A DNA stretch of 64,000 nucleotides, from assembly GCF_026248825.1 (NCBI RefSeq), contig NZ_CP110973.1, positions 4,361,501 to 4,425,500 on the forward strand. Reading direction: 5' to 3'. Origin of the DNA: Larkinella insperata. GTDB taxonomy: Bacteria; Bacteroidota; Bacteroidia; Cytophagales; Spirosomataceae. The notes under the pieces were generated by a model. The model was not told the DNA's origin. It searched no databases and saw only the letters and a list, made by a program, of their open reading frames with translations. Numbering within the stretch: the stretch's first letter is position 1; each line of letters begins with the position of its first letter. Below, piece after piece: positions 16,457 through 25,266 of the stretch. A program made the position numbers and the translations under genes.

Positions 16457-17083
16457 TTACAAAATAGATTTTACTTGTTCCAGCTCCTGGATGTTTTCTC
16501 TTAGTTCCTGGCCTATTTGGTCTTCAAAAGCATTGAAAAGCCACCTTGCAAGGCCGTAAAACAGCAGGACAAGCGCAGCCTGCGCTCCCAGGGTCAGACT
16601 GATTTTTAAGGGACTGTACGTTTCAAATTTTCGGGCGATCATGGAAAACGTAAACATAAACCCCGCCAAGATGCACAGCATCCAGACCTTCGACAAAGCG
16701 GACTGGGCTTTTTCGTGCCATTGCAAAACCGTCTTCAGGCTATCGTAAAGGGTATGCTGGTTTAGGCTGACGCGGCTCAGATTGTAATACGTTTTTACGA
16801 CGATCATCAGCGCAACGGTGGCCAGACCGATGTAAAAAACCGACGGGATGTATAAATACCAACGCTCGTAGTCAAACGCGTTGCCGACGATGGCCGCCGA
16901 GAAAAAGACGATAACGGCCGTCATTACGATACCCGCAAGTTGCAGATGACGCGCCATTCGGGCCAGCGTTCCTTTTGATCGGTCTTTAAGCATCAGTAGA
17001 ATCATTCGCTCGTTCAATTGCCGGCTGGCCAGGAGCTTGTCATCGTAAGCTTTCCAGGTGGATTTTAGTTCGTCCAGGTTCAT
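16457..17083 (-). CDS. Four-span membrane protein coupled to an ECF sigma factor
   Basis: A 208-residue integral membrane protein with about four spans: residues 48-68, 78-98, 135-155 and 168-188. The N-terminal 45 residues are soluble and start MNLDELKSTWKAYDDKLL, a pattern seen in Bacteroidota proteins encoded after sigma factors. The gene begins 8 bp after the sigma gene, so they are co-transcribed. By position it may act as an anti-sigma or sensor; no zinc-binding anti-sigma motif is seen. That role is inference. Confidence 0.75.
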   Translation of the reverse strand: MNLDELKSTWKAYDDKLLASRQLNERMILLMLKDRSKGTLARMARHLQLAGIVMTAVIVFFSAAIVGNAFDYERWYLYIPSVFYIGLATVALMIVVKTYYNLSRVSLNQHTLYDSLKTVLQWHEKAQSALSKVWMLCILAGFMFTFSMIARKFETYSPLKISLTLGAQAALVLLFYGLARWLFNAFEDQIGQELRENIQELEQVKSIL

Positions 17084-17091
17084 GGTGTTGA

Positions 17092-17583
17092 TTAGTAACG
17101 GGTTGATAGATTAATCATTTTCTCCAGTTTCGCCTTAATCCGGTTCAGCTTGACGCCAACGTTGGTCTTGCTGATGCCGATGATGGCCGCGATTTCGTCG
17201 TAACTCCGGTCGTCGAGGTACAGCGTGATGACGGCTTTTTCGATGGGCGAGAGTTGTTCAATGGCTCCGTACAGTGCTTTTACCGCTTCGTCGGATGCCT
17301 CCTCCCGTAAATCCGGAATCTGAAGTTCATTAGCTGAGAAAGGGACAGCCTGCACCTTGACGGCTTTCCGGCGGTAATTCGAGATGGCGGTGTTCAGCGC
17401 AATCCGGTACATCCAGGTGGTTACGCTTGATTCGTTTTTGAACGTGGGGTAGGCCCGCCAGAGTTGCAGAACAATCTCCTGGAAAAGGTCTTCCCGGTCA
17501 GCGGATTCCTTACAATACAGCGAACAGACCTTGTAAAGGATGCCGGGGTGACGGTTTAGTAAGCTGACAAATTCCTTTTCCAT
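17092..17583 (-). CDS. ECF-type RNA polymerase sigma factor
   Basis: A 163-residue sigma-70 family factor. Region 2 contains SADREDLFQEIVLQLWRAYP and TTWMYRIALNTAISNYRR; region 4 contains LSPIEKAVITLYLDDRSYDEIAAIIG and KTNVGVKLNRIKAKL, a standard helix-turn-helix. It is followed by the four-span membrane protein with 8 bp spacing, the usual sigma/partner order. Targets are not evident in the window. Confidence 0.93.
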   Translation of the reverse strand: MEKEFVSLLNRHPGILYKVCSLYCKESADREDLFQEIVLQLWRAYPTFKNESSVTTWMYRIALNTAISNYRRKAVKVQAVPFSANELQIPDLREEASDEAVKALYGAIEQLSPIEKAVITLYLDDRSYDEIAAIIGISKTNVGVKLNRIKAKLEKMINLSTRY

Positions 17584-17788
17584 GATCGAGCATTGTAGCA
17601 GGCTTTCACGGTATTAGTCGCATAGGAGCAGGGAATATTACAGCGGCCGGCAAAAAACGGCAAAATTTTAAAAAAACCGTGTGAGTTGAAAACCACCGAA
17701 CCAAAAGCCATCACTCCGGTTTATTCAACACAATTGAAACCAAGAACGGTATTTCCAGGAATCCGGCTAACCCTTTACCTCGTGGCGC

Positions 17789-18289
17789 ATGAAGGCTGAC
17801 GAACGAAAATTCAACTACGATCTTAATTACAAAGAACTGGACTTGCGCCAACAGCCGGAGCTATACCGCGTCGGCAAAGGCGAGCAGGGCGTGTTGCTTG
17901 TTCAACCCTATAAATCCGAAATCCTGCCGCACTGGCGGTTCAAAACGCCGGAAATTGCCCGGCAGTCGTCGGAGAAGATTTACGAGTTGTTTCTGAACTA
18001 CAAAAAGAATGACGATTTTATCGGTATGGACATGGCCCGTAAGTTTCTGCAAATGGGCGTGACGCGCTCCCGACGGTATGCCAACCACCGCACGGGGCAG
18101 AAGTACGACGGGCCGGTTCCCGACGATAAAAAAGGCCGCAGCGGAAGCCACGGCCGGGATCAATTACCGCTCGATACCGACCCGATCAAGGCCGAAAGCG
18201 CTGCCATTTTCCGCGAAAAGTACCTCCAGGCCCGCGAAGACCCCGATTACAAACGGCTAAGAAAAGAGTGGCAGGAAAAATATGGATAA
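17789..18289 (+). CDS. DUF4385-family protein
   Basis: A 166-residue soluble protein that I match to the DUF4385 family from its sequence pattern: an N-terminal FNYDLNYKELDLR block, the HWRFKTPEIA segment, and the Arg-rich RKFLQMGVTRSRRYANHR near residues 84-102. The C-terminal third is highly charged. Function is unknown; Lys/Arg content is compatible with nucleic-acid contact but proves nothing. Its stop codon is the first base of the perfect inverted repeat that reaches the stop codon of maeB. Confidence 0.75.
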   Translation: MKADERKFNYDLNYKELDLRQQPELYRVGKGEQGVLLVQPYKSEILPHWRFKTPEIARQSSEKIYELFLNYKKNDDFIGMDMARKFLQMGVTRSRRYANHRTGQKYDGPVPDDKKGRSGSHGRDQLPLDTDPIKAESAAIFREKYLQAREDPDYKRLRKEWQEKYG

Positions 18290-18368
18290 GTGAAGAGTGA
18301 TGAGTGAAGAATTAAGAGTTGGCTGACGCATTTATTAACTCTTAATTCTTCACTCATCACTCTTCACT
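18289..18368. repeat. Perfect 32-bp inverted repeat spanning stop codon to stop codon
   Basis: Arm 18289-18320 is the exact reverse complement of 18337-18368, leaving a 16-base loop (18321-18336). The left arm starts on the last base of the DUF4385 stop codon and the right arm ends on the last (template-side) base of the maeB stop. The gap is therefore nothing but the repeat. It should fold as a very stable hairpin in both transcripts and probably ends or protects both. The loop shares GCTGACGCATT with the repeat at 13442-13533. Confidence 0.85.
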
Positions 18369-20635
18369 CATTTCCCTTGGGCTTCGACGACCGCGATGGC
18401 AACCATGTTGACGATTTCGCGTTCGGAACTGCCCAATTGCAGGACATAAACGGGTTTGCGCAGACCCAGCAGGATAGGACCGATGGCGTCGTTTCCGGCG
18501 GATTCCGTCAGCAGGTTGTAGGCAATGTTTGAAGCCGCCAGGTTCGGGAAAATCAAGGTATTAGCCCCTTCGTCCACCAGCTTGCTGAACGGGTGGTTGA
18601 GCTTCAGCAAATCCGTATTGAACGCCAGGTGCGCCTGAATTTCACCGTCAACAATCAGATCCGGGTGTTTGCGCTGCAAGATTTCAACGGCCTGGTTCAT
18701 CTTGACGGCATCATCGCCCTTCGCACTGCCAAAATTGGAGTATGAAACCAGCGCGATCCGGGGTTTGATGTTAAACCGCTCGACGGCCCGGGCGGTCAGC
18801 TCCGTGATTTCGACGATCTCATCGACGGTCGGGTTGAAGTTGACGGTGGTGTCGGAGAAAAACAACGGTCCGCGTTTGGTCAGCAGGATGTACATCCCGG
18901 CCACTTTTTTCACACCGGCTTCTTTTCCAATGACCTGCAGGGCCGGGCGAATCGTATCGGGATAGTTGCGGGTCAGGCCCGAAATCACCGCGTCGGCTTC
19001 ACCAGCTTCGACCATCATCACCCCGAAATAATTCCGGTAGTACATCTGTTTGGTCGCTTCCGTCGCGTTGACGCCCTTGCGCTGGCGTTTTTCGTAATAA
19101 ATGGCGCTGAACTTCTGAATCAGTTCATCCTGCTCCGGGGCCCGTGGGTCCAGGATGGGCACATTGCCCAGATCCAGGTTGTTCTCCGTAATGATCGACC
19201 GAATGCGGCTGACTTCACCGAGTAAGATTGGGAATGCAATTCCCTCATCCCGAACTTGCTGGGCGGCTTTCAGCACTTTAAGATTCTCGGCGTCAGCAAA
19301 TACCACCCGTTTGGGGTCCGATTTGGCTTTGTTCAGAATAACCCGCGAAATCTGATTATCCTGACCCAGCCGCCGGGCCAGTTGGTGTTCGTAGGCTTCC
19401 CAGTCCGTAATCGGTTGTCTGGCGACGCCCGAATCCATGGCCGCTTTTGCCACGGCCGGTGCTACGGTGGTCAGCAGGCGGGGGTCAACGGGTTTGGGGA
19501 TGATGTACTGCCGGCCAAACATCAGGTTCGACTCACCGTAGGCCAGGTTGACCAGATCCGGCACCGATTTTTTCGCCAGATCGGCCAGCGCGTGAACGGC
19601 GGCCAGCTTCATGGCTTCGTTGATCTCCGTCGCCCGCACGTCCAGGGCGCCCCGGAAAATGAAGGGAAAACCGAGAACGTTGTTGACCTGGTTGGGGTAA
19701 TCGGAACGGCCGGTTGCCATGATAATGTCTTCGCGGGCGGCCGTAGCGTCCGGATACGATATTTCGGGCGTGGGGTTGGCCATGGCAAACACAATGGCGT
19801 CTTTGGCCATCGAGCGCACCATGTCCGGCGTCACCACGTTGCCTTTCGAAAGGCCGATAAACACGTCGGCTCCCACCATGGCTTCCTCCAGCGTGTGCAG
19901 GTCGCGGCTGGTTATAAACTGGCTTTTGCGTTCGTCGAGGTCGTTGCGATCGGCGCGAATAACGCCTTTGCTGTCGCACATGACAAAGTTTTCAACTTTG
20001 GCCCCCAGCGAAATGTAGAGTTTTGAACAGGAAATGGCCGAGGCTCCCGCGCCGTTGACCACAATTTTAACGTCTTCGATTTTTTTGCCGGTAAGCTCCA
20101 GTGCATTCAGCAGGGCGGCTGCCGAGATGATGGCCGTACCGTGCTGGTCGTCGTGCATAACCGGGATGTTCAGTTCCCGCTTCAGACGTTCCTCAATCTC
20201 GAAGCATTCCGGGGCCTTGATGTCTTCCAGGTTAACGCCCCCGAACGTCGGTTCCAGAATCTTGACGGTGCGGACGAACTCGTCCACATTTTTGGTGTTC
20301 AGTTCGATATCAAATACGTCGATATCGGCGTAAATTTTGAACAGCAGCCCTTTCCCTTCCATGACGGGTTTACCGGCTTCGGGGCCGATATCGCCCAGAC
20401 CCAGAACGGCACTACCGTTGCTGATCACGGCCACCAAGTTGCCTTTGGCGGTGTATTTATAAACGTCTTCGATGTTTTCGGCAATGGCCAGACAGGGTTC
20501 GGCCACTCCCGGCGAGTAAGCCAGCGTCAGGTCGCGCTGGGTGTTGTATTCTTTGGTGGGAACAACTTCAATTTTGCCCGGGCGTCCTTTGGCGTGGTAC
20601 TCGAGGGCGTCTTCCCGGCGGATTTTCTTCTCCAT
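18368..20635 (-). CDS. maeB: NADP-dependent malic enzyme with phosphotransacetylase-like domain
   Basis: A 755-residue two-domain enzyme that converts malate to pyruvate, CO2 and NADPH. The malic half (about 1-430) has YSPGVAEPCLAI, SNGSAVLGLGDIG, MHDDQHGTAII and the NAD(P)-binding VVNGAGASAISC. The C-terminal half (about 435-755) resembles phosphate acetyltransferase, with SNFGSAKG and the PILLGL segment, and in MaeB-type enzymes is regulatory, not catalytic. Full length and uninterrupted. A (TGGT)10 tetranucleotide repeat lies 64-103 bp upstream of the start codon and may affect expression. Confidence 0.95.
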   Translation of the reverse strand: MEKKIRREDALEYHAKGRPGKIEVVPTKEYNTQRDLTLAYSPGVAEPCLAIAENIEDVYKYTAKGNLVAVISNGSAVLGLGDIGPEAGKPVMEGKGLLFKIYADIDVFDIELNTKNVDEFVRTVKILEPTFGGVNLEDIKAPECFEIEERLKRELNIPVMHDDQHGTAIISAAALLNALELTGKKIEDVKIVVNGAGASAISCSKLYISLGAKVENFVMCDSKGVIRADRNDLDERKSQFITSRDLHTLEEAMVGADVFIGLSKGNVVTPDMVRSMAKDAIVFAMANPTPEISYPDATAAREDIIMATGRSDYPNQVNNVLGFPFIFRGALDVRATEINEAMKLAAVHALADLAKKSVPDLVNLAYGESNLMFGRQYIIPKPVDPRLLTTVAPAVAKAAMDSGVARQPITDWEAYEHQLARRLGQDNQISRVILNKAKSDPKRVVFADAENLKVLKAAQQVRDEGIAFPILLGEVSRIRSIITENNLDLGNVPILDPRAPEQDELIQKFSAIYYEKRQRKGVNATEATKQMYYRNYFGVMMVEAGEADAVISGLTRNYPDTIRPALQVIGKEAGVKKVAGMYILLTKRGPLFFSDTTVNFNPTVDEIVEITELTARAVERFNIKPRIALVSYSNFGSAKGDDAVKMNQAVEILQRKHPDLIVDGEIQAHLAFNTDLLKLNHPFSKLVDEGANTLIFPNLAASNIAYNLLTESAGNDAIGPILLGLRKPVYVLQLGSSEREIVNMVAIAVVEAQGK

Positions 20636-20698
20636 AGAGTTATAGATAGGGATGGTATAACAGGCCTAGCGTGTCAAGGTGCCGACCGACGGCCGGAC

Positions 20699-20738
20699 TG
20701 GTTGGTTGGTTGGTTGGTTGGTTGGTTGGTTGGTTGGT
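20699..20738. repeat. Tetranucleotide microsatellite (TGGT)10
   Basis: Ten perfect TGGT units form a 40-bp simple repeat in the region upstream of maeB. Such tracts slip during replication, and 4-bp steps would change promoter spacing or leader length. It is outside coding sequence, so no frame switching is implied. Confidence 0.9.
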
Positions 20739-20782
20739 ACTCGGGCCGCTAAGGTAAGGAAAAAAGTGGGCGATTATGGTTT

Positions 20783-20820
20783 CTTAAAATAAGATGACCC
20801 GCTGTGCACAGCGGGTCATC
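20783..20820 (-). terminator. Palindromic hairpin, probable terminator of the 80-aa gene
   Basis: GATGACCCGCTGTG (20793-20806) is followed at once by its reverse complement (20807-20820), a 28-bp perfect palindrome. On the minus strand an AT-rich TTATTTTAAG follows. It sits 48 bp after the stop of the gene at 20869-21111. Confidence 0.6.
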
Positions 20821-20868
20821 GGGGAGTAGAGATCAGTAGGTGTATAGTTCTTGTCAAATTGGGAGTGT

Positions 20869-21111
20869 TTAAAAAGATGCTTTAAGGGTTTTGGATTGGG
20901 TTAAGGTATTTCGGGCAACCGATTGGTCATTTAGTTTCCCGGCGTCTTTCAGAACTAGCTGAACAGGGGCTCCTTTCGGCAAAATTTGTTCATACTGCAA
21001 TTTCCAGAAAGACATACCGGCTATCAGGGCAGAAAGCATCGTCAACTGAATTATCTGCCAGCGTGACAAATGCAATTTCGGCCATTCACGGTTTGGGGTC
21101 AATTGATTCAT
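20869..21111 (-). CDS. Small single-span membrane protein (80 aa), unknown
   Basis: An 80-residue protein with a charged N-terminus (MNQLTPNREWPKLHLSR), one hydrophobic span around residues 19-37 and a short extramembrane tail containing LPKGAPVQLVLKDAG. No family recognised. The ATG at 21111 is chosen because an upstream start would add 19 unconvincing residues. It stands alone between maeB and the MFS gene and has its own palindromic terminator. Confidence 0.6.
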   Translation of the reverse strand: MNQLTPNREWPKLHLSRWQIIQLTMLSALIAGMSFWKLQYEQILPKGAPVQLVLKDAGKLNDQSVARNTLTQSKTLKASF

Positions 21112-21227
21112 TGTGAATACGTTAGGGCTAGAGTGATCAACTTGAAAATTCTTCCGGAACTGGCTCAACAGCGATCTGATGAGTTATATGATCAAATATA
21201 CTAAAAATAGAATATAATGCTACTAAA

Positions 21228-21273
21228 TCTGCGAAAAATTAAAAAGCGGGCTGTCGTTTCGATCAGCCCGCTT
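21228..21273 (-). terminator. Intrinsic terminator of the MFS gene
   Basis: AAGCGGGCTG (21244-21253) pairs with CAGCCCGCTT (21264-21273). On the minus strand it runs into TTTTTAATTTTT, a good terminator tail, 24 bp after the MFS stop codon. Confidence 0.8.
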
Positions 21274-21296
21274 CTTGAAATCTATTACTAAGGGTA

Positions 21297-22550
21297 TTAC
21301 AACTGAGGTTGCTGGGCAACTATTTTCTCATCGACATGGCCCGGCTTACGATTGCGCATCCAGAACCACAGAATTGTGAACGCGACGATCAGGATAATTG
21401 GGAAGGTCGTCATCTTAGCCAGGGTAGCTTGCCCAGCAGCCAGCTCAAGGGCGTCACCCGACAGGCCGGTAGTGGCTTTTTCGGCCCGTTCGCCGTCAAT
21501 CCAGCCTCCGATGATCGGCTGGAAGATGGAGGTCGAGAACATCCCGACACCCCCGATAACCGACATACCCAGCGCTCCGCTCAACGGGATCCGCTCGGCG
21601 ACGAAACCGACCATCGTTGGCCAGAAATAACAAACGCCCAGCGCAAAGAAGATAGCGGCTACGTAGGCCATGGCGCCCGTTTGGGTGCTAAACAGGTAGA
21701 TACCGATGAGGGCGAAAACGGCGCCACCCAGCAGCACCCCCGTTTGGTCAAGCCGGTGAATAAGCGGGCCACCGAAATAACGGCCAATGGCCATCAGAAG
21801 CGTCGTGAGTGCCAGGATCAGCATCGGAGCAGCGCCACTTTTGGCCATGATCAGACCCACCCACTGTTGCGGACCGAACTCGGAAATAGCCGTCAGAGCC
21901 ATGCAGCAGAACATAAACAGGTAAAGCGGAGTCAGCATGGCCTGGAAGTTTTTCGACAGGGAAGTGGCTCCTTCTACTTTGGAAGCCGGGAATGCCTGGC
22001 CGAAGAATAAGAACGCGTAGAGCACGGTCGGGATCATGATCACCCAGATCTGGGTCTGCCATGACATGCCCGCATCCGTCATGAATTTGGAAATCAAGCT
22101 ACCGATGAAAATACCGCCCGGGAACCACATGTGGAAGCGGTTCAGCATTTTGTTCATGGTGTTGCCCGAATACATATCGGCAATCAGGGGATTACAGGCC
22201 GCTTCCGTACAGCCGTTGCCAATTCCGATGAACAAGGTCGAAATCAACAGGGTGGTATAACCACCGGCGTAGATGGTCAGCAGGATGCCCAGCGTGTGAC
22301 AAATGAAGGCAACCGACATGATAATCCGGGGTCCTACAGAGTGGTAGACCAACCCACCAACAATCATTGAAATAGGGAAACCCAAAAACCACATGGAGTT
22401 AATGAAACCTAACTGCTCAGCAGTCAGTCCGAATTCAGTGCCTAATTGAGGAAGGATACCCGCCCGGATACTAAAAGAGAAGGCTGTGGTAATAAGCGCG
22501 AAACAACTGGCATTAAAAAGTCGTGACGCGTTGACTTGGGTAGTCGCCAT
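21297..22550 (-). CDS. MFS transporter, sugar-permease-like
   Basis: A 417-residue 12-span major facilitator, likely a proton-coupled sugar or related small-solute importer. The cytoplasmic loop motif between spans 2 and 3 is weak, as in FucP/nucleoside-type symporters. Segments typical of this group are GIGNGCTEAACNPLIADMY and WFPGGIFIGSLIS. It diverges from a Gfo/Idh/MocA-oxidoreductase pair and an isomerase, so it probably brings in the substrate they use. Ends at its own terminator. Confidence 0.85.
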   Translation of the reverse strand: MATTQVNASRLFNASCFALITTAFSFSIRAGILPQLGTEFGLTAEQLGFINSMWFLGFPISMIVGGLVYHSVGPRIIMSVAFICHTLGILLTIYAGGYTTLLISTLFIGIGNGCTEAACNPLIADMYSGNTMNKMLNRFHMWFPGGIFIGSLISKFMTDAGMSWQTQIWVIMIPTVLYAFLFFGQAFPASKVEGATSLSKNFQAMLTPLYLFMFCCMALTAISEFGPQQWVGLIMAKSGAAPMLILALTTLLMAIGRYFGGPLIHRLDQTGVLLGGAVFALIGIYLFSTQTGAMAYVAAIFFALGVCYFWPTMVGFVAERIPLSGALGMSVIGGVGMFSTSIFQPIIGGWIDGERAEKATTGLSGDALELAAGQATLAKMTTFPIILIVAFTILWFWMRNRKPGHVDEKIVAQQPQL

Positions 22551-22798
22551 AAGGTGTTGTAGGGGTTTAGTTGGAAAATTTTCGGTCGATACTAAGTTTT
22601 ATTGAATGGAAATATACAAAATTTCCGAAAAATAAGTGAATCTGCTAATTTCCCCGCCAAATTCTTCTGATTTTAAATTTTCAAGTTTTTGATGGGGAAA
22701 TAGTAGGAACTGATTTTTTAAACCTTCACCTTTCAAAACTCGAAATCTTCGGTCAGAGAATCAACGATACTAACCAAATCTTCAGTTTATTCTACATT
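22551..22798. promoter_or_regulatory. Shared divergent promoter region of the sugar cluster
   Basis: This AT-rich 248-bp gap must hold the promoters of the MFS gene (minus) and the first oxidoreductase (plus). GGAAAT (22608-22613) and ATTTCC (22621-22626) form a short inverted repeat that could bind a regulator. No exact TAnnTTTG box is visible on either strand. Confidence 0.35.
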
Positions 22799-23956
22799 AT
22801 GGCGCACAGAAAAATGCGGATGGGCATGATTGGCGGTAGCCTTGAAGCTTTCATTGGAGCCGTCCATCGCCGGGCAGCCGTCTTCGACGGGGAAATTGAA
22901 CTGGTCTGCGGAGCGTTTAGCTCGAATCCGGAAAAATCGAAAGCAACCGGTCATGCCCTGTATTTGCCCGAAGAACGGGTTTACGGGAGCTACGAAGAAA
23001 TGATTCTGAAAGAAAAAGAACTGCCGGAAGGTGAGCGAATGGATTTTGTGTCGATCGTGACGCCAAACCACGTCCACTTCCCACCGGCCAAACTGGCGCT
23101 TGAAAACGGTTTTCACGTGGTATGTGACAAACCCATGACCCTGAACCTGGAAGAGGCCAAAGAACTGGCCCGCATCGTCAAGGAAACCGGTAAGCTATTC
23201 TGCCTGACGCACAATTATACGGGGTATCCAATGGTGAAGGAAGCCCGCGAGATCGTGCGCAGCGGCAAGCTGGGTAAACTCCGGAAGGTGGTGGTTGAAT
23301 ACCCGCAGGGCTGGCTGTCGACGCTGGAAGAAGCTACCGATTACAAACAGGCCATCTGGCGGACCGACCCGGAGAAATCGGGCGCGGCTGGCTGCATGGG
23401 CGATATTGGAACCCACGCCGAAAACCTGGCCGAATACATCACAGGCCTGAAAATCACCGAACTCTGCGCCGACCTGAGCATTTTTGTGGAGGGCCGGAAG
23501 CTGGACGACGACGGCAACGTCTTGCTGCACCTGGAAAACGGGGTGAAGGGCGTTCTGCACGCCAGCCAGATTGCCAACGGCGAAGAAAACAGTTTGAACA
23601 TCCGGATTTACGGCGAATTGGGGGGCCTGGAATGGCACCAAATGGAACCCAATACGCTGCTTTACAAAACCCAGGAAGGCAAGCGGATTTTCCGGCCGGG
23701 CGTGGGCGACCTGTCGGCGGCTGCCAAAGCGCACATCCGCGTTCCGGCGGGCCACCCGGAAGGTTTCTTCGAAGCGTTTGCCAACCTTTACCGCAACTTC
23801 GCTATTACCCTGCGCAGTACGCTGGAAGGCAAAGAGCCCGATCCGATTTACGCCGATTTCCCGTCCGCCGAAGACGGGGTGCGCGGATTGGCCTTCATCG
23901 AAACCGTTATCCAGTCGAACAAGTCTACCGAGAAGTGGACGAAGTTTGTCGAGTAG
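22799..23956 (+). CDS. Gfo/Idh/MocA-family oxidoreductase
   Basis: A 385-residue NAD(P)-dependent oxidoreductase with an N-terminal Rossmann domain and a C-terminal alpha/beta substrate domain; members oxidise or reduce sugars, inositols and related polyols. The nucleotide loop reads GMIGGSLEAFIGAVHR, not the usual GxGxxG, and the EKP motif is CDKPMTLN (Asp for Glu). The catalytic-region DIGTHAENLAEYITG is present, with VCDKPM near residue 108. This divergent pattern is typical of one subgroup that sits in pairs with a second, canonical member, as here. First gene of the plus-strand sugar group. Confidence 0.88.
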   Translation: MAHRKMRMGMIGGSLEAFIGAVHRRAAVFDGEIELVCGAFSSNPEKSKATGHALYLPEERVYGSYEEMILKEKELPEGERMDFVSIVTPNHVHFPPAKLALENGFHVVCDKPMTLNLEEAKELARIVKETGKLFCLTHNYTGYPMVKEAREIVRSGKLGKLRKVVVEYPQGWLSTLEEATDYKQAIWRTDPEKSGAAGCMGDIGTHAENLAEYITGLKITELCADLSIFVEGRKLDDDGNVLLHLENGVKGVLHASQIANGEENSLNIRIYGELGGLEWHQMEPNTLLYKTQEGKRIFRPGVGDLSAAAKAHIRVPAGHPEGFFEAFANLYRNFAITLRSTLEGKEPDPIYADFPSAEDGVRGLAFIETVIQSNKSTEKWTKFVE

Positions 23957-24079
23957 AATTTACCATCACGCGGGGTTGATCAGGGGCCTGGGCATAAACC
24001 GTAACAACCTCTGATCCATTCCGCGCCACCGCCAAAGCATTCTCTTTTTAACCCCCAAATACATTCTTATATCTCGCAA

Positions 24080-25225
24080 ATGGAAAAAATCAAAGTTGGT
24101 GTAGTTGGTACGGGCTTCATTGGTCCGGCTCACATTGAAGCCCTGCGTCGGCTTCCGAACGTTGAGGTAGCGGCTTTGTGTGAAGTCACGGCTGAGCTGG
24201 CCAGACAGAAAGCCGATTCGCTCGGCATTGCCCGTTCCTACACCTTTGAGGAATTACTCAAACAGGACGATATTCAGTCCATTCACATCTGTACGCCCAA
24301 CTTCCTGCACTATTCGCAGTCGAAAGCTGCCCTGGAAGCTGGCAAGCACGTCATTTGCGAAAAACCGCTGGCGAAAGACCTGAAAGAAGCCGAGGAACTG
24401 GTGCAACTGGCGGCCCAGACGGGTCTGGTCAATGCCGTTCACTTTAACTTACGGTATTATCCGCTGGCCCGGCAGATGAAGGTAATGCGCGAAAAAGGCG
24501 ACCTGGGCGAAATCTATTCCATCATTGGCTCGTACCTGCAGGACTGGCTGTTCTACGAAACCGATTACAACTGGCGGCTCGAACCCGACAAGTCGGGCGA
24601 CTCACGGGCGATTGCCGACATCGGTTCGCACCTGATGGACATCATCGAATACATTACGGGGCTGAAAACCACCGCCGTACTTGCCGACTTCAACACCATT
24701 CACAAAACCCGCAAAAAGCCGTTGAAGCCCGTGGAAACGTATTCGGGCAAGATGCTGCAGCCGGAAGATTACGCCGATGTGCCCATCAACACCGAAGACC
24801 ACGCCAACGTGCTGCTGCGGTTTGATAACGGCAACAAAGGCGTCATTACGGTATCGCAGGTGTCGGCGGGTCGGAAAAACCAGATGAAACTGGAAATTGC
24901 CGGAGCGAAGAAAACCTTCGCCTGGAACTCCGAAGCGCCGAACGAAATGTGGATCGGTAACCGCGACGGCTACAACGAAAACCTGATGCGCGATCCGTCG
25001 CTGATGTATTCCGAAGCCCGCTCGGTGGTTTCGTTCCCCGGTGGTCACAACGAAGGCTTCCCCGACACCTCCAAGCAGATGTTCAAGGAAGTTTACGAAG
25101 CGATTGCCGCCGGTAAACAACCCGAAAACCCCACGTTCCCGACGTTCGCCGACGGCTACCGCGAACTGCTCATCTGCGAGAAGATTCTGGAATCAAACCG
25201 GAAGCAGGCGTGGGTTGAAGTATAA
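24080..25225 (+). CDS. Gfo/Idh/MocA-family oxidoreductase
   Basis: A 381-residue NAD(P)-dependent oxidoreductase with canonical signatures: VGVVGTGFIGPAHIEAL at the N-terminus, CEKPLAKD near residue 94 and DIGSHLMDIIEYITG near residue 177. It begins 123 bp after the first family member and has the same orientation. Together they probably act on successive steps of one sugar or polyol route that ends at the TIM-barrel isomerase downstream. A broken S23-family gene separates it from that isomerase. Confidence 0.92.
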   Translation: MEKIKVGVVGTGFIGPAHIEALRRLPNVEVAALCEVTAELARQKADSLGIARSYTFEELLKQDDIQSIHICTPNFLHYSQSKAALEAGKHVICEKPLAKDLKEAEELVQLAAQTGLVNAVHFNLRYYPLARQMKVMREKGDLGEIYSIIGSYLQDWLFYETDYNWRLEPDKSGDSRAIADIGSHLMDIIEYITGLKTTAVLADFNTIHKTRKKPLKPVETYSGKMLQPEDYADVPINTEDHANVLLRFDNGNKGVITVSQVSAGRKNQMKLEIAGAKKTFAWNSEAPNEMWIGNRDGYNENLMRDPSLMYSEARSVVSFPGGHNEGFPDTSKQMFKEVYEAIAAGKQPENPTFPTFADGYRELLICEKILESNRKQAWVEV

Positions 25226-25231
25226 TTTTAA

Positions 25232-25250
25232 ATGAGTGAATGAGTGAAAA
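25232..25250. repeat. GAGTGAA repeat, left flank of the S23-family pseudogene
   Basis: ATGAGTGAATGAGTGAAAA starts 6 bp after the oxidoreductase stop codon. Its reverse complement resembles the right flank at 25647-25681 (TTTCACTCAAT), so the pair flank the dead gene as imperfect inverted repeats. Confidence 0.5.
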
Positions 25251-25266
25251 ACCGCTTCCGCAGCCT

